Position numbers and translations under genes: made by a program
Notes under the pieces: generated by a model
What the model was told of the DNA's origin: nothing
Seen by the model: only the letters and a program-made list of their open reading frames with translations
The model's database searches: none
DNA from: G963677485 sp942492855
GTDB taxonomy: Bacteria > Armatimonadota > HRBIN16
Direction of reading: 5' to 3'
Assembly: GCA_942492855.1 (NCBI GenBank)
Contig: OW818647.1
Location: 4,650,001 to 4,714,000, forward strand
Length of the DNA: 64,000 bases
In this document: positions 1-8,742 of the stretch, one piece after another
Numbering within the stretch: the first letter of the stretch is position 1
How the letters are laid out: each line of letters opens with the position of its first letter

Positions 1-1644
1 CGCAAGACTATCCAGTACGGGCTCTTTAGGAATAAAACTCTTCTTCGGTTCAAAACGGACAACCTGCCCGCTGATCGTAGAAAAACCGCCCTGTAAACCC
101 ATTCTCTGGAAGTTGCCTGGTTCGTCAATAGCGAAGTGAGGAAGTGCGGGGTCTTGAACATTATTAGGATCATTGAATACATGCCACAGAATGCCTGACA
201 GGAGCTTGGTTTGCATCGCTACATTTGAGTAGTTTACTCTGTTAGGAGTATCAAACGGCGTGTCCACCATAGGACGACTGTCATCAGTGGTACAGAATGT
301 GATGCCGTTGGCACCAGAAAGTGTGACCAACTCGGCATCAAATGCATACTTACCGGCCAGGTAGTTGCGCCAGATTTTACCGTCAACCGGGTTGACGCCA
401 TCGGCGAACATACGTGTGCCTGTCAAACCCAGGGCGGCAAGAACTTTATCGGCGTTTTCACGGCATATTCGAGACAGGTCAGAAAATCTATTCTGAACAT
501 CCTCGCGCATGTCATAGAAATAGCCTTTGTAGAACAGTCCCACTTGTTTGTTTCGGCTGGTAATATCCAGGCCGGCCCACAAGTAGATGTCCATCAAGTC
601 CTTTTCCTTAGGCTTGATACCCACCGCTTTCAGCATCGACATGAACAGCTTCTGACCCACGTTCGGCCTTTCAAGGCGTTTCATGTGTCGATCCATCCAC
701 TGTCGGATGCCTTCAAGGGAAGTAAAGTGTCCACCCGTAGCCACGAACATCACACTGCGCTTGGGTTTATCTTTTGCGTATGTACGCGCAAGCTCAAGCA
801 TAGATGCCATGCCGCAGGCACTTTCAGCACCAGGTGCTATGGCCGGAACTACCGACATCGAATCAAAATAGGCAGATAGGACAATCACTTGCTTGGCCAT
901 CTTGGGGTCAGACCCCTTGATCCAAGCAATGACGTTCTTACCTTCCTTTTTCTGCCACTGCATTGAGCACGACAGCGAGCCAATAAGTTCCTGGTTAGAC
1001 GCACATAGTGCCATCAACGGCACAGCGTCACTCTTGCGAATGAAGAAACGAGGCACATTCACCGGAATACCGATGAACTTCGCTTCCGATTCACCACGCA
1101 TGGTGTCATCTGGCTCAACGAAAACCACCGCCTTCGCACCTAAGCGGGGGGCATTCAACCATTCGGTTCCTGAGTTATAGTTGACGAGCACGATGCTTCC
1201 CTGAACACGCTTACCGCTAAAGTTCGGGAGTTTTCCATCGCCAACATAGATCACAGGACCTTCAACTCCCTGCGGAGGCAGTTGAGAAGTACGGACGAGG
1301 TTTGGCCACATCGCGTTTAAGCGAATAGATTTACCATTCACTTTTAGGATAGAGCCCTCGTCAACAGGGACGCTGACAGGGAAAGACTCTACACTAATGT
1401 CTGTTAGCCCGAGGGTACGGAATTGATCGGCTACCCAACCGGCCGCCTTATCGGCACCGGGATAACCACAAACGCGGCTATCAATAGCAGACAAACTATT
1501 AACTGTTGTACGGATACGCGTTGTATCAACACTGTTCGCGAGGCGCATATAGTCAGGGCTGGCTACGGGTGCTTGTGCGTAAGCGATCGTAGAAACAGCC
1601 GAAACTAAGAGCATCCAACGAAGCGCCTTCCGGATAATCATCAT
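1..1644 (-). CDS. Secreted M28-family peptidase-like protein, metal site degraded (3' end off window)
   Basis: I translated the minus strand from ATG at 1644, preceded by GAGGAG 10 nt upstream; the frame stays open to base 1, so the C terminus is missing and 548 codons are seen. Residues 1-23 form a signal peptide (hydrophobic core, then AYA-QA). Residues about 125-225 resemble a PA-type insert, and residues about 235-330 match the M28 Zn-peptidase core. Where the family has H-x-D, this protein has AYFDS (Tyr259, Asp261). The usual bridging Asp region reads GAES (Glu274, Ser275), and the usual Glu-Glu pair reads GGH (Gly305, His306). Several metal ligands are therefore replaced. The fold assignment is fairly safe; peptidase activity is doubtful. 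It probably acts outside the cytoplasm as a binding protein or inactive homologue. Confidence 0.7.
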   Translation of the reverse strand, partial: MMIIRKALRWMLLVSAVSTIAYAQAPVASPDYMRLANSVDTTRIRTTVNSLSAIDSRVCGYPGADKAAGWVADQFRTLGLTDISVESFPVSVPVDEGSILKVNGKSIRLNAMWPNLVRTSQLPPQGVEGPVIYVGDGKLPNFSGKRVQGSIVLVNYNSGTEWLNAPRLGAKAVVFVEPDDTMRGESEAKFIGIPVNVPRFFIRKSDAVPLMALCASNQELIGSLSCSMQWQKKEGKNVIAWIKGSDPKMAKQVIVLSAYFDSMSVVPAIAPGAESACGMASMLELARTYAKDKPKRSVMFVATGGHFTSLEGIRQWMDRHMKRLERPNVGQKLFMSMLKAVGIKPKEKDLMDIYLWAGLDITSRNKQVGLFYKGYFYDMREDVQNRFSDLSRICRENADKVLAALGLTGTRMFADGVNPVDGKIWRNYLAGKYAFDAELVTLSGANGITFCTTDDSRPMVDTPFDTPNRVNYSNVAMQTKLLSGILWHVFNDPNNVQDPALPHFAIDEPGNFQRMGLQGGFSTISGQVVRFEPKKSFIPKEPVLDSLA

Positions 1645-1862
1645 TCGCAAACCGCTCCTCAGTGTGGTTCTTAGCATTTGGCGCAGATGCGCCTTAATGA
1701 ATAATATCAGAAAGTAGGCGTGAAGTGGTAATGCCTACTCTATCTCGAAATCGGGTATAATTTGTTACCCATGAGGGTTTATGAGCTTGAGTGCTCCCCT
1801 CTCGGTAGCCTTAGTGTGTGAACCACTCTTTATACGCTAACCTAAAATCACGGAGAATGCCA

Positions 1863-2504
1863 GTGAGTTTTCGCAAACTCTGCTATCTGATCTATTCGGA
1901 CATGTTTCGATACTATGGAAAACAGCCGTTATTTCGTAATCTTTATACGATGATATGGACGTTCGGAGCTGTTCATAGCTTCTGGTTTCGGCTGGGTCAG
2001 TATTTCAGGACTAAGTCTGCCATTGCGAAACCATTGTATTATATCGTTCGATACATCCAACGCATATATATGGTTAGATTTGGTTTTGAGGTATCTCCAG
2101 AAACCATCATCGGCCCGGGTCTGTATCTGGGCCATATTGGTGGCATAACCATCAGCCGCTTTGCTATCATCGGCCGAAACTGCAATATATCGCAGGGAGT
2201 CACCATTGGCGCAACCCAAAGAGGCGAAAAAGCAGGTGCCCCCGTAATCGGTGATAATGTGTACATAGGGCCTGGTGCCCGGGTGATTGGTGGCATCAGT
2301 ATCGGCAACAACGTGGCTATCGGCGCCAACGCAGTGGTAAGCAAGGACCTGCCAGATTTTGCGGTAGCTGTAGGTTTACCCGCACGCTCCATTGGTTCAG
2401 AAGGTTCTATCGGTTATATCAACAACACAGAATACGATCAGCATCTGGGAGCCTGGGCCAGCAAATACGCTGAGGTAGTTTCACCACCTGACAAAGTGTT
2501 ATAA
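1863..2504 (+). CDS. Serine O-acetyltransferase-like hexapeptide-repeat acetyltransferase
   Basis: This is a left-handed beta-helix acyltransferase of the CysE/WcaB type, about 213 residues. The N-terminal half is basic and aromatic. The hexapeptide repeats run from about residue 80 to 175 (IIGPGLYLGH, GVTIGA, PVIGDNVYIGPGA, SIGNNVAIGANAVV). The LYLGHIGGI segment carries the His expected at the acetyl-CoA active site. I chose GTG 1863 because GGAG lies 7 nt upstream; ATG 1857 has that GGAG only 1 nt away, and GTG 1818 has no visible site. The next genes handle polysaccharide precursors and export. Acetylation of a sugar is therefore as likely as cysteine synthesis, and no cysK is nearby. Confidence 0.75.
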   Translation: MSFRKLCYLIYSDMFRYYGKQPLFRNLYTMIWTFGAVHSFWFRLGQYFRTKSAIAKPLYYIVRYIQRIYMVRFGFEVSPETIIGPGLYLGHIGGITISRFAIIGRNCNISQGVTIGATQRGEKAGAPVIGDNVYIGPGARVIGGISIGNNVAIGANAVVSKDLPDFAVAVGLPARSIGSEGSIGYINNTEYDQHLGAWASKYAEVVSPPDKVL

Positions 2505-2541
2505 TCTTCAAGGAAATATCACGGAGGCACATTAACAATCT

Positions 2542-3282
2542 ATGTCTGGTCACTCCAAATGGCATAATATCCGCTTGCGCAAAGGCAAGCAGGATGCCGA
2601 GCGCGGAAAACTGTTCACCCGAGTCGCTCGCGAGATCATCGTAGCGGCTAAAGAGGGTGGCGGAAACCCCGACGCCAATCTTCGACTTAAAATGGCAATG
2701 CAGAAAGCCCGCGATGTGCATATGCCTCAAGATAATATCAAGCGTGCGATCATGCGCGGAACTAGTGAGCTTGACGGCTCCAACTACGATGAAGTCACAT
2801 ACGAGGGTTACGGCCCCGCAGGTGTGGCAATCCTTGTAGAGTGCATGACAGATAACAAGAACCGGACAGTTTCGGAGATTCGTCATGCTTTCACGAAAGC
2901 TGGAGGCAGTCTTGGCGAAATGGGCTGTGTCGGCTGGATGTTCACCCCCCAGGGCATGATTATGGTTCCGCTCTCTGCTGGTGATGAAGATACCATCATG
3001 ACCGCAGCTCTTGAAGCGGGTGCTGAAGATTTCGCAGCCACTGATGATGGCTACGAAATCACGACAGACCAGGGCAGCTTGAACTCTGTAACCGAGGCTC
3101 TGAAGGCAGCGGGAATTCCTGTAGAGAACTCCGAGCCTACTATGAATCCGAGCTCCACTGTGTCAGTGGAAGGTAAAGAAGCTCAGCAGGTGCTGAGGCT
3201 TCTGGACATGCTGGATGAGTTGGACGATGTCCAGGCGGTTCACTCCAACGCTGACATCCCCGACGATGAGTATGAGGGGTAG
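2542..3282 (+). CDS. yebC: YebC/PmpR (TACO1) family protein
   Basis: This 246-residue cytoplasmic protein has the family's diagnostic N terminus, SGHSKWHNIRLRKGKQD, followed by the three-domain YebC layout (LKMAMQKARDVHMPQDNIKRAI, YEGYGPAGVAILVEC). Its length matches the family. YebC proteins have been described as DNA-binding regulators and, more recently, as ribosome-associated factors that help translation of difficult peptide motifs. GGAGG lies about 13 nt before the ATG, slightly far. The 3' end overlaps the start region of the HAD phosphatase gene, which suggests co-transcription with the downstream envelope genes. In many bacteria yebC sits beside ruvC; that pairing is absent here. Confidence 0.95.
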   Translation: MSGHSKWHNIRLRKGKQDAERGKLFTRVAREIIVAAKEGGGNPDANLRLKMAMQKARDVHMPQDNIKRAIMRGTSELDGSNYDEVTYEGYGPAGVAILVECMTDNKNRTVSEIRHAFTKAGGSLGEMGCVGWMFTPQGMIMVPLSAGDEDTIMTAALEAGAEDFAATDDGYEITTDQGSLNSVTEALKAAGIPVENSEPTMNPSSTVSVEGKEAQQVLRLLDMLDELDDVQAVHSNADIPDDEYEG

Positions 3283-3844
3283 CAATAACTTGCTTCAGCA
3301 AGATACCATTTTGGCCCGCCTGAATGCGACAAGCATCGGGCGGGCAGCCGTTTTCTTTGATAGAGACGGTGTGTTGAACGAGGAAGTGGGCTACCTGCAC
3401 TCCCCTGCCGGGTTTATCTGGCGCGATGGAGCCGCTCGTTGCATCCGGGCTGTAAACAAAGCTGGCTTGCTGGCCATAGTCATCACCAACCAGGGCGGGA
3501 TCGCCCGCTCGCTGTATACGGACTATGATGTGCGCCAACTCCATCTGTGGATGCAGTCACAACTCAAGCCAGATCATGCCAGTATTGACGCCTTCTACTT
3601 TTGCCCGCACAACGAACATGGAGATATCCCCCATCTCACCATCGATTGCCCAAGCCGGAAGCCAAACCCCGGAATGCTGTTTAAAGCCGCAAGCCAATGG
3701 GGTATCAGCCTGCAGAACAGCATCATGCTGGGCGACAAAAACCGTGACATCGAAGCAGCAGCCAACGCAGGGGTGTTGGGAATGATTGTTGATGGATATA
3801 CACTGAATGATCTGGCTGAGCTACTAGAGCACCTCCACCAATGA
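3266..3844 (+). CDS. HAD-IIIA phosphatase, GmhB/HisB-N-like
   Basis: This resembles D-glycero-D-manno-heptose 1,7-bisphosphate 7-phosphatase (192 residues). Motif I is FFDRDG (Asp32 nucleophile, Asp34 acid/base), motif II is IVITNQGG, the motif III lysine region is RKPNPGM, and motif IV is MLGDKNRD. GmhB proteins hold a structural zinc through C-x-H...C-x-C. Here the loop reads CPH ... DCPSRKP, so the fourth Cys is Ser. The ATG at 3266 overlaps yebC by 17 nt; TTG 3290, with GAGGGG 10 nt upstream, is an equally good start. The stop overlaps the flippase start (ATGA). The role would be dephosphorylating a sugar bisphosphate before nucleotide activation; the exact substrate is not shown. Confidence 0.8.
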   Translation: MSMRGSNNLLQQDTILARLNATSIGRAAVFFDRDGVLNEEVGYLHSPAGFIWRDGAARCIRAVNKAGLLAIVITNQGGIARSLYTDYDVRQLHLWMQSQLKPDHASIDAFYFCPHNEHGDIPHLTIDCPSRKPNPGMLFKAASQWGISLQNSIMLGDKNRDIEAAANAGVLGMIVDGYTLNDLAELLEHLHQ

Positions 3845-5253
3845 GCCAGGTTGAGAAGCGCTATAAGAGCGTGGTTTCAGGCCTAAAATGGCTCACACTG
3901 GCGTCTATTGGCGGCCGTATTATCACATTCGGTATGGGGATCATCCTCGCACGTTATTACTTATCGCCTGCCCAGTTTGGATTGGTCAATATGGCCGCCA
4001 TTAGCGTCATGGCTTTTGATCTGTTGCGCGACTTTGGTCTTGTCGAAGCACTTCTTAAACGTGAACAAAGCCATGACGATGCCTCGGATACTGCATTCTG
4101 GTTATTGACTGTATTCGCAGCAGTTGCAGCCATAGTAGTTATCATTCTTGCTCCATATGTAGCCAGTGTCTTTCATGAACCGACTCTGGCTGGTTATCTC
4201 TACGTCATGTGCCTTTCGTTGATCACTAACGGGCTCGCGGCTGTACCTTTGGCCTTGCTACAAAAACAGGACAGATGGAAGGCGTATGCTTCAGCAGATG
4301 CCGTGTTTTCCATTGCCGGGTCGGCGGTGATTCTATTTCTAGCGGTCATGGGTGCCCGTGAGTGGTCTCTTGTGGTAGGCATGTTGCTAAAGGGTATCAT
4401 CCAAACATTGTATGCCTGGTGGCTAGTGAAATGGAAACCCAAATTGAAGTTCTCGTGGATACAAGCTAAAGAGATGCTCAGTTTCGGTAAATGGGTCACA
4501 GCGGTTCGGTTTCCTGACTTCTTCATGTATTTCGCAGACAACGCCTATTTGGGCCGATATGCTGGCAAACAAAATTTGGGTTACTATTCCCAGCCGTATA
4601 ACTGGATACAGCAACCGCTAAACCTGTTTGTAAGCCAGATAGGAAAAGCTCTATATCCCAATTTAGCGAAAAGCCATGATGACTTGGAACGCCGCGATCT
4701 TTTCTTGAAGAGCTACAGGTTATTGTGCTGGCTCGTGGTGCCATTATATGCGTTCCTGGGATTTCATGCTCAACTGTTTGTTGATGTCATCTACGGTCCG
4801 AAATGGGCACCATCTGGGCAGATATTGATGTGGCTGTGTGCAGCGGCTACTGTAAGGGCGTTGACAGCCGACGGTCTGCAAGGTTACTTTTGGGCGAGCA
4901 ACCGGGGCAAACAGTATGCGTGGCCGATATGGTTGTCAATACTGTTTATTTTTGGCGCGATGGTCTACAGCCAGGGGAAGTGGGATGGGCGGCAGATTGC
5001 CATGTTGTTTACAGCAGGCATCAGTCTGCGTGGGATTATCAACATGACATTGTTGAGCACCAAATCAATCAAACTATCTGCCTCAACACTTAAAGTACTC
5101 CTGTCAACCCTATGGCCATGTGTTGTTTTTGCCTGGGGGTGCCACTATCTCGCCACGAACTATATCGGCAGCTTGGCGATCCAGCTCGTGACATCATGCT
5201 TGGTCTACGGCGTCGGGATGTCGCTCATTTATACCAGACTGTCAAAAACGTAA
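3841..5253 (+). CDS. Polysaccharide flippase, Wzx/PST-like (MOP superfamily)
   Basis: This 470-residue inner-membrane protein has about 12-14 hydrophobic segments spread over its whole length. The start is typical of lipopolysaccharide/O-antigen transporters of the PST family (LKWLTLASIGGRIITFGMGIILARYYLSP; pattern: amphipathic start, then the first two helices). Family members flip undecaprenyl-diphosphate-linked oligosaccharides across the inner membrane. The start codon overlaps the stop of the phosphatase gene by 4 nt (ATGA), so the two are probably translated together. The downstream gene is convergent, so the yebC-phosphatase-flippase unit ends here. A polymerase/ligase-like protein is encoded 3.5 kb downstream. 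Confidence 0.88.
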   Translation: MSQVEKRYKSVVSGLKWLTLASIGGRIITFGMGIILARYYLSPAQFGLVNMAAISVMAFDLLRDFGLVEALLKREQSHDDASDTAFWLLTVFAAVAAIVVIILAPYVASVFHEPTLAGYLYVMCLSLITNGLAAVPLALLQKQDRWKAYASADAVFSIAGSAVILFLAVMGAREWSLVVGMLLKGIIQTLYAWWLVKWKPKLKFSWIQAKEMLSFGKWVTAVRFPDFFMYFADNAYLGRYAGKQNLGYYSQPYNWIQQPLNLFVSQIGKALYPNLAKSHDDLERRDLFLKSYRLLCWLVVPLYAFLGFHAQLFVDVIYGPKWAPSGQILMWLCAAATVRALTADGLQGYFWASNRGKQYAWPIWLSILFIFGAMVYSQGKWDGRQIAMLFTAGISLRGIINMTLLSTKSIKLSASTLKVLLSTLWPCVVFAWGCHYLATNYIGSLAIQLVTSCLVYGVGMSLIYTRLSKT

Positions 5254-5285
5254 ATAATAGTGAAGCTGCAAGAAATTTCATACAG

Positions 5286-6011
5286 TTAATTTTTACAAAA
5301 ATCGCCTACAATGATCTGCCTGCCATAACACAGAGGCCACAGATTGGAGATTCGGCCGATGTAACAGGCTGCTGTATACAGCATTTTGCGCTGCCGGAAA
5401 TACCTGTATACACCGCTGATCAAGTTGAGTTTCTCAATGCGAAATCCATTATGAGAAGCCAGCCTGCTTAAGGCCCGAATGCTGTTCATTCGGTAGTAGG
5501 TCTTGCAGTTGTCCCAGTCCGCTTTACGGAACAGTGCCCTCACTACAGCCCTGTGTATCTCATGATCCGCCAGCGCCGACATCAGCATGGCGGGATTGTA
5601 GATATTGGGCGTCCAGAACAGAAAATGCCCTCCAGGCTTGAGAACCCGCCGGATCTCACTCAGAGCCTGATCTGGCTTATCGAAATGCTCCAGTACCCAT
5701 GCTGCTATCACAATATCCACAGAGTTGTCAGGTAAAGGGATGTTATCTACTGAGGCCAGGTGGAATTCGTCTATATGCGGATTGCTCGCGTTGTCAGCAT
5801 CTACGTCGATCCCTATCACACGCATATCAGTGACTTCCTGCCGGATTTTGTGACTGATCCAGCACTCCGTTCCGCAGCCTGCCTCAAGTATCACCGGATT
5901 AGTCAATCCAGCCAGGTGTTTGCGTATCTGGCCCTCAGCGAGATCGTGCCACTTGATTTTGCCATATGGCTTGATTCTGTCTTCAATTTCACTGACCCAG
6001 GAATTTATCAT
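5286..6011 (-). CDS. Class I SAM-dependent methyltransferase (Methyltransf_11 type)
   Basis: This 241-residue protein has a Rossmann-type SAM domain. Motif I is VILEAGCGTE (residues about 40-49), the acidic end of strand 2 is VIGIDVDAD, motif post-I is FHLASVDNIPLPDNSVDIVIAAWVLEH, and the LKPGG turn follows. It is convergent with the flippase gene, 33 nt away, and sits inside a polysaccharide region. Methylation of a glycan, polyprenyl-linked sugar or small metabolite is plausible, but the substrate cannot be read. Its sequence just after the SAM core (NPAMLMSALADHEIHRAVVRALFRK) is typical of sugar or lipid methyltransferases with an extra helical cap. Confidence 0.82.
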   Translation of the reverse strand: MINSWVSEIEDRIKPYGKIKWHDLAEGQIRKHLAGLTNPVILEAGCGTECWISHKIRQEVTDMRVIGIDVDADNASNPHIDEFHLASVDNIPLPDNSVDIVIAAWVLEHFDKPDQALSEIRRVLKPGGHFLFWTPNIYNPAMLMSALADHEIHRAVVRALFRKADWDNCKTYYRMNSIRALSRLASHNGFRIEKLNLISGVYRYFRQRKMLYTAACYIGRISNLWPLCYGRQIIVGDFCKN

Positions 6012-6280
6012 CTAAGCTTTCCCTAAAATTACATCCGTTGATGGGTGCGGACACAATACGGCTCATGTGCAAGACGTAGTCACGCACCATCGATGTTTAC
6101 CGATGCGGAGTAATCTGCTCACATATACTAGTATACATAATGCTTCTGTGGTGATCTTGGTACGTAATTTGAAATAATAGATAGGTTGATCTGAGTAAAC
6201 CTGCATGTGATTATATGTTCATTCATTCATCTATGTGGCTGTCTGCACACGAATATCACCGATGGTCATGAGGTTACGGT

Positions 6281-7693
6281 ATGCTTTTTAACAAAATCGA
6301 GTTTGTCATATTTGCCGTGCTGTTCTTCATTGGATGGAGGATTCTAAGGGGTAACAGAACCCAGAGGTGGCTGTTTCTTGTAGTGGCTTCTCTGTTTTTT
6401 TACGGCTGGTGGGATTGGCGTTACGTTGTTCTGCTAGTTTATACGGGGCTAGTCGATTTTACTGCAGGACTGGCGATGGAGAGGTTTCCCACGCACAAAA
6501 AGGCCTTCCTGGTAGCTTCGATGGTGGGGAATATCGGCACTCTAGCGGTATTCAAATATCTGGGGTTTGCCACAACGACTCTCAACGCATCACTTGAATT
6601 CCTTGGTATCGCCTCCCAGCTACCGGTATACGACCTTATACTGCCTGTTGGGATAAGCTTTTATACCTTTGAGTCGCTCAGTTACACCATCGACGTTTAT
6701 AAAGGCCATATACAACCTACCCATAGCATATTGCGCTTTTTCGGTTTCATTTCTCTATTCCCTCATCTCGTAGCAGGGCCAATCATCAGACCTTACGACA
6801 TGATGCCCCAACTGGATGCGGATCGTGACCCTTCCACCGAGCAGAAATGGGACGGGACACGGCTCATTGCCCATGGGCTTTTTAAGAAAATGGTCATAGC
6901 GGATACCATCGCACCATTCGTAAATGCAGGATTCGGTCAAGCAAATCTGCCAGATTCCGCACTATACTGGTGGATCATCACCACAATGTTTGCGGTGCAG
7001 ATATATTGCGATTTTAGTGGATACACTGACATAGCACGAGGCTTGGCTAAGTGGATGGGATATGAGTTCCCACTCAACTTCAATCACCCTTATATCTCAA
7101 GGTCAATCCGTGAGTTCTGGAGCAGGTGGCACATCTCTCTTTCATTATGGTTCCGTGACTATCTTTATATCCCACTAGGCGGGTCACGGAATGGAGTGTT
7201 GTTGGGACACCGGAACTTATGGGTGACCATGCTTGTATGTGGGCTATGGCATGGTGCGAACTGGCATTTTGTGATTTGGGGAGGTCTTCATGCAGCCTAC
7301 ACAAGTCTTGAGCGGATTACCAAGTGGCCTGAACGACTTAGCCAAACCGCCTTTGGACGTATGCTGTCTACGTTCATTGTGCTGATTATGGTCTGGGTAG
7401 CGTGGGTGTTTTTCAGAGCTAGCAATACCGCGCAAGCTATACAGATTGTGTCGATCATGTTCAGCCCCAATGCGGTGGATATGACAGCTCTCAAGGAGTT
7501 CTCGACGACCTCTTTGGTGTTGGTGATGGTAGTGGCTTTACGAGAATTCTACTTTTCTATGGGTTGGAACAAGCTGACGATATGGGAGAATAAGGCGATG
7601 ATGATATGTCACCCGATCGTTCTGGCCGTCGCTCTCATGGCATGTGTTTATTTCAGAGGTTCTGGCGATGCCTTCATCTATTTTCAATTCTGA
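6281..7693 (+). CDS. MBOAT-family O-acyltransferase, AlgI/DltB-like
   Basis: This 470-residue polytopic membrane protein has about 10-12 hydrophobic segments. Landmark motifs are LFFYGWWDWRY near the N terminus, LPVGISFYTFESLSYTIDVYKG, CDFSGYTDIARG, FWSRWHISLSLWFRDYLYIPLGGSR, and the catalytic-His segment GLWHGANWHFVIWGGLH. These are the hallmarks of AlgI-type proteins, which pass acetyl groups from the cytoplasm toward an exported polysaccharide. The next gene overlaps its 3' end and encodes a secreted SGNH-like protein, as in alginate-type acetylation systems where AlgI works with AlgJ/AlgX. I infer acylation of the polymer made by this region. Confidence 0.92.
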   Translation: MLFNKIEFVIFAVLFFIGWRILRGNRTQRWLFLVVASLFFYGWWDWRYVVLLVYTGLVDFTAGLAMERFPTHKKAFLVASMVGNIGTLAVFKYLGFATTTLNASLEFLGIASQLPVYDLILPVGISFYTFESLSYTIDVYKGHIQPTHSILRFFGFISLFPHLVAGPIIRPYDMMPQLDADRDPSTEQKWDGTRLIAHGLFKKMVIADTIAPFVNAGFGQANLPDSALYWWIITTMFAVQIYCDFSGYTDIARGLAKWMGYEFPLNFNHPYISRSIREFWSRWHISLSLWFRDYLYIPLGGSRNGVLLGHRNLWVTMLVCGLWHGANWHFVIWGGLHAAYTSLERITKWPERLSQTAFGRMLSTFIVLIMVWVAWVFFRASNTAQAIQIVSIMFSPNAVDMTALKEFSTTSLVLVMVVALREFYFSMGWNKLTIWENKAMMICHPIVLAVALMACVYFRGSGDAFIYFQF

Positions 7694-8630
7694 GGTGTTG
7701 ATTTTGCGTATACGTAATCCGATATTCGTGATCGGTCTGACAGTATGCTTGGTCGCCATCGTAGGATACTGGCGAGCATCTTTCCCTTCTGACCAAAGCG
7801 GGATGGCGCCAGAGCGATTCTGGGCCATGAAATACAGCCATATCGGCAATACTGATGTGGTCTTCGCTGGTGATTCAAGAGTCGACCGTGGACTGTCACC
7901 TGAGGCTGTGGCTGAAGAGTTACCGGACTGCCGTGTGTTGAACTACGGGTGGAGTGCCTTGGGGTATGAAAACAGATACTTTCGAGCCATAGATAGGGTT
8001 CTAGATAGACAGAGCTCGTGCCAGGTGGTGGTTTTAGGTATTGCACCCAATAACTTTATTGAATCACGAACCAAGGTGAATGATTTCTTGGAACTCGACA
8101 AAATGAATGCAGCCAGCATATGGCTGGGTAGGCATTTCGGAGCATTAGCCCATTTCACCAGGCCAGTCACGAGCTCCGATAAAAAGAGTATGATGGGGAA
8201 GTCGATAGATCGCTATTCGGCATTCTACCGCGTATACCATAACGATGGTTGGATGGAGAGCCGTATCATACCTGAAGACCCTACAGAACGCCTCCCATAC
8301 TCGACAGAGTTGACCAAGCGAGAACCAGCAAAGCCTGATCTGGTCAATAACCTGCTTGTTCAGGTGGCCAAGTGGCGACGACAAGGTATCAGGGTGTATG
8401 GACTTCGTTACCCAACATCAACCGCGATGAAGGAGATGGAAGATAAGTACGGACGACTTAGTATCCAGAAGTTCGACAAACGATTCTCTGTAGCTGGTGG
8501 GGTCTGGATACCGGTGTCGAGTGACGGTTATGTCACATACGACGGGTCTCATTTGCGTGCTGATTCTGCGGTCAAGTTATCGAGATACATAGGGAAATTC
8601 ATCGCTTTGGATCTGAAAGACAAAAGATAG
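7668..8630 (+). CDS. Membrane-anchored SGNH/AlgJ-like partner of the acyltransferase
   Basis: This 320-residue protein is one transmembrane anchor (about residues 16-34, PIFVIGLTVCLVAIVGYW) followed by an extracytoplasmic domain. Early in that domain VVFAGDSRVDRGLSP fits the SGNH block I pattern (GDS), and a late GSHLR could supply the D/S-x-x-H block. ATG 7668 has GAGG 8 nt upstream and overlaps the end of the MBOAT gene by 26 nt; a longer open frame from 7644 lacks a better site. Because it is coupled to an AlgI-like gene, I infer it transfers the acyl group outside the membrane. The active-site assignment is only by motif, so function is moderate confidence. Confidence 0.65.
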   Translation: MPSSIFNSEVLILRIRNPIFVIGLTVCLVAIVGYWRASFPSDQSGMAPERFWAMKYSHIGNTDVVFAGDSRVDRGLSPEAVAEELPDCRVLNYGWSALGYENRYFRAIDRVLDRQSSCQVVVLGIAPNNFIESRTKVNDFLELDKMNAASIWLGRHFGALAHFTRPVTSSDKKSMMGKSIDRYSAFYRVYHNDGWMESRIIPEDPTERLPYSTELTKREPAKPDLVNNLLVQVAKWRRQGIRVYGLRYPTSTAMKEMEDKYGRLSIQKFDKRFSVAGGVWIPVSSDGYVTYDGSHLRADSAVKLSRYIGKFIALDLKDKR

Positions 8631-8742
8631 CCCATTGGTGCCATCTACTATCAAACCAATACTGTTGTCCAACACCCGGAAGCACAATCGCCTACTTCCG
8701 CGTATACTAATCTTGAATACACCTGACAATTAGGAGACACTT

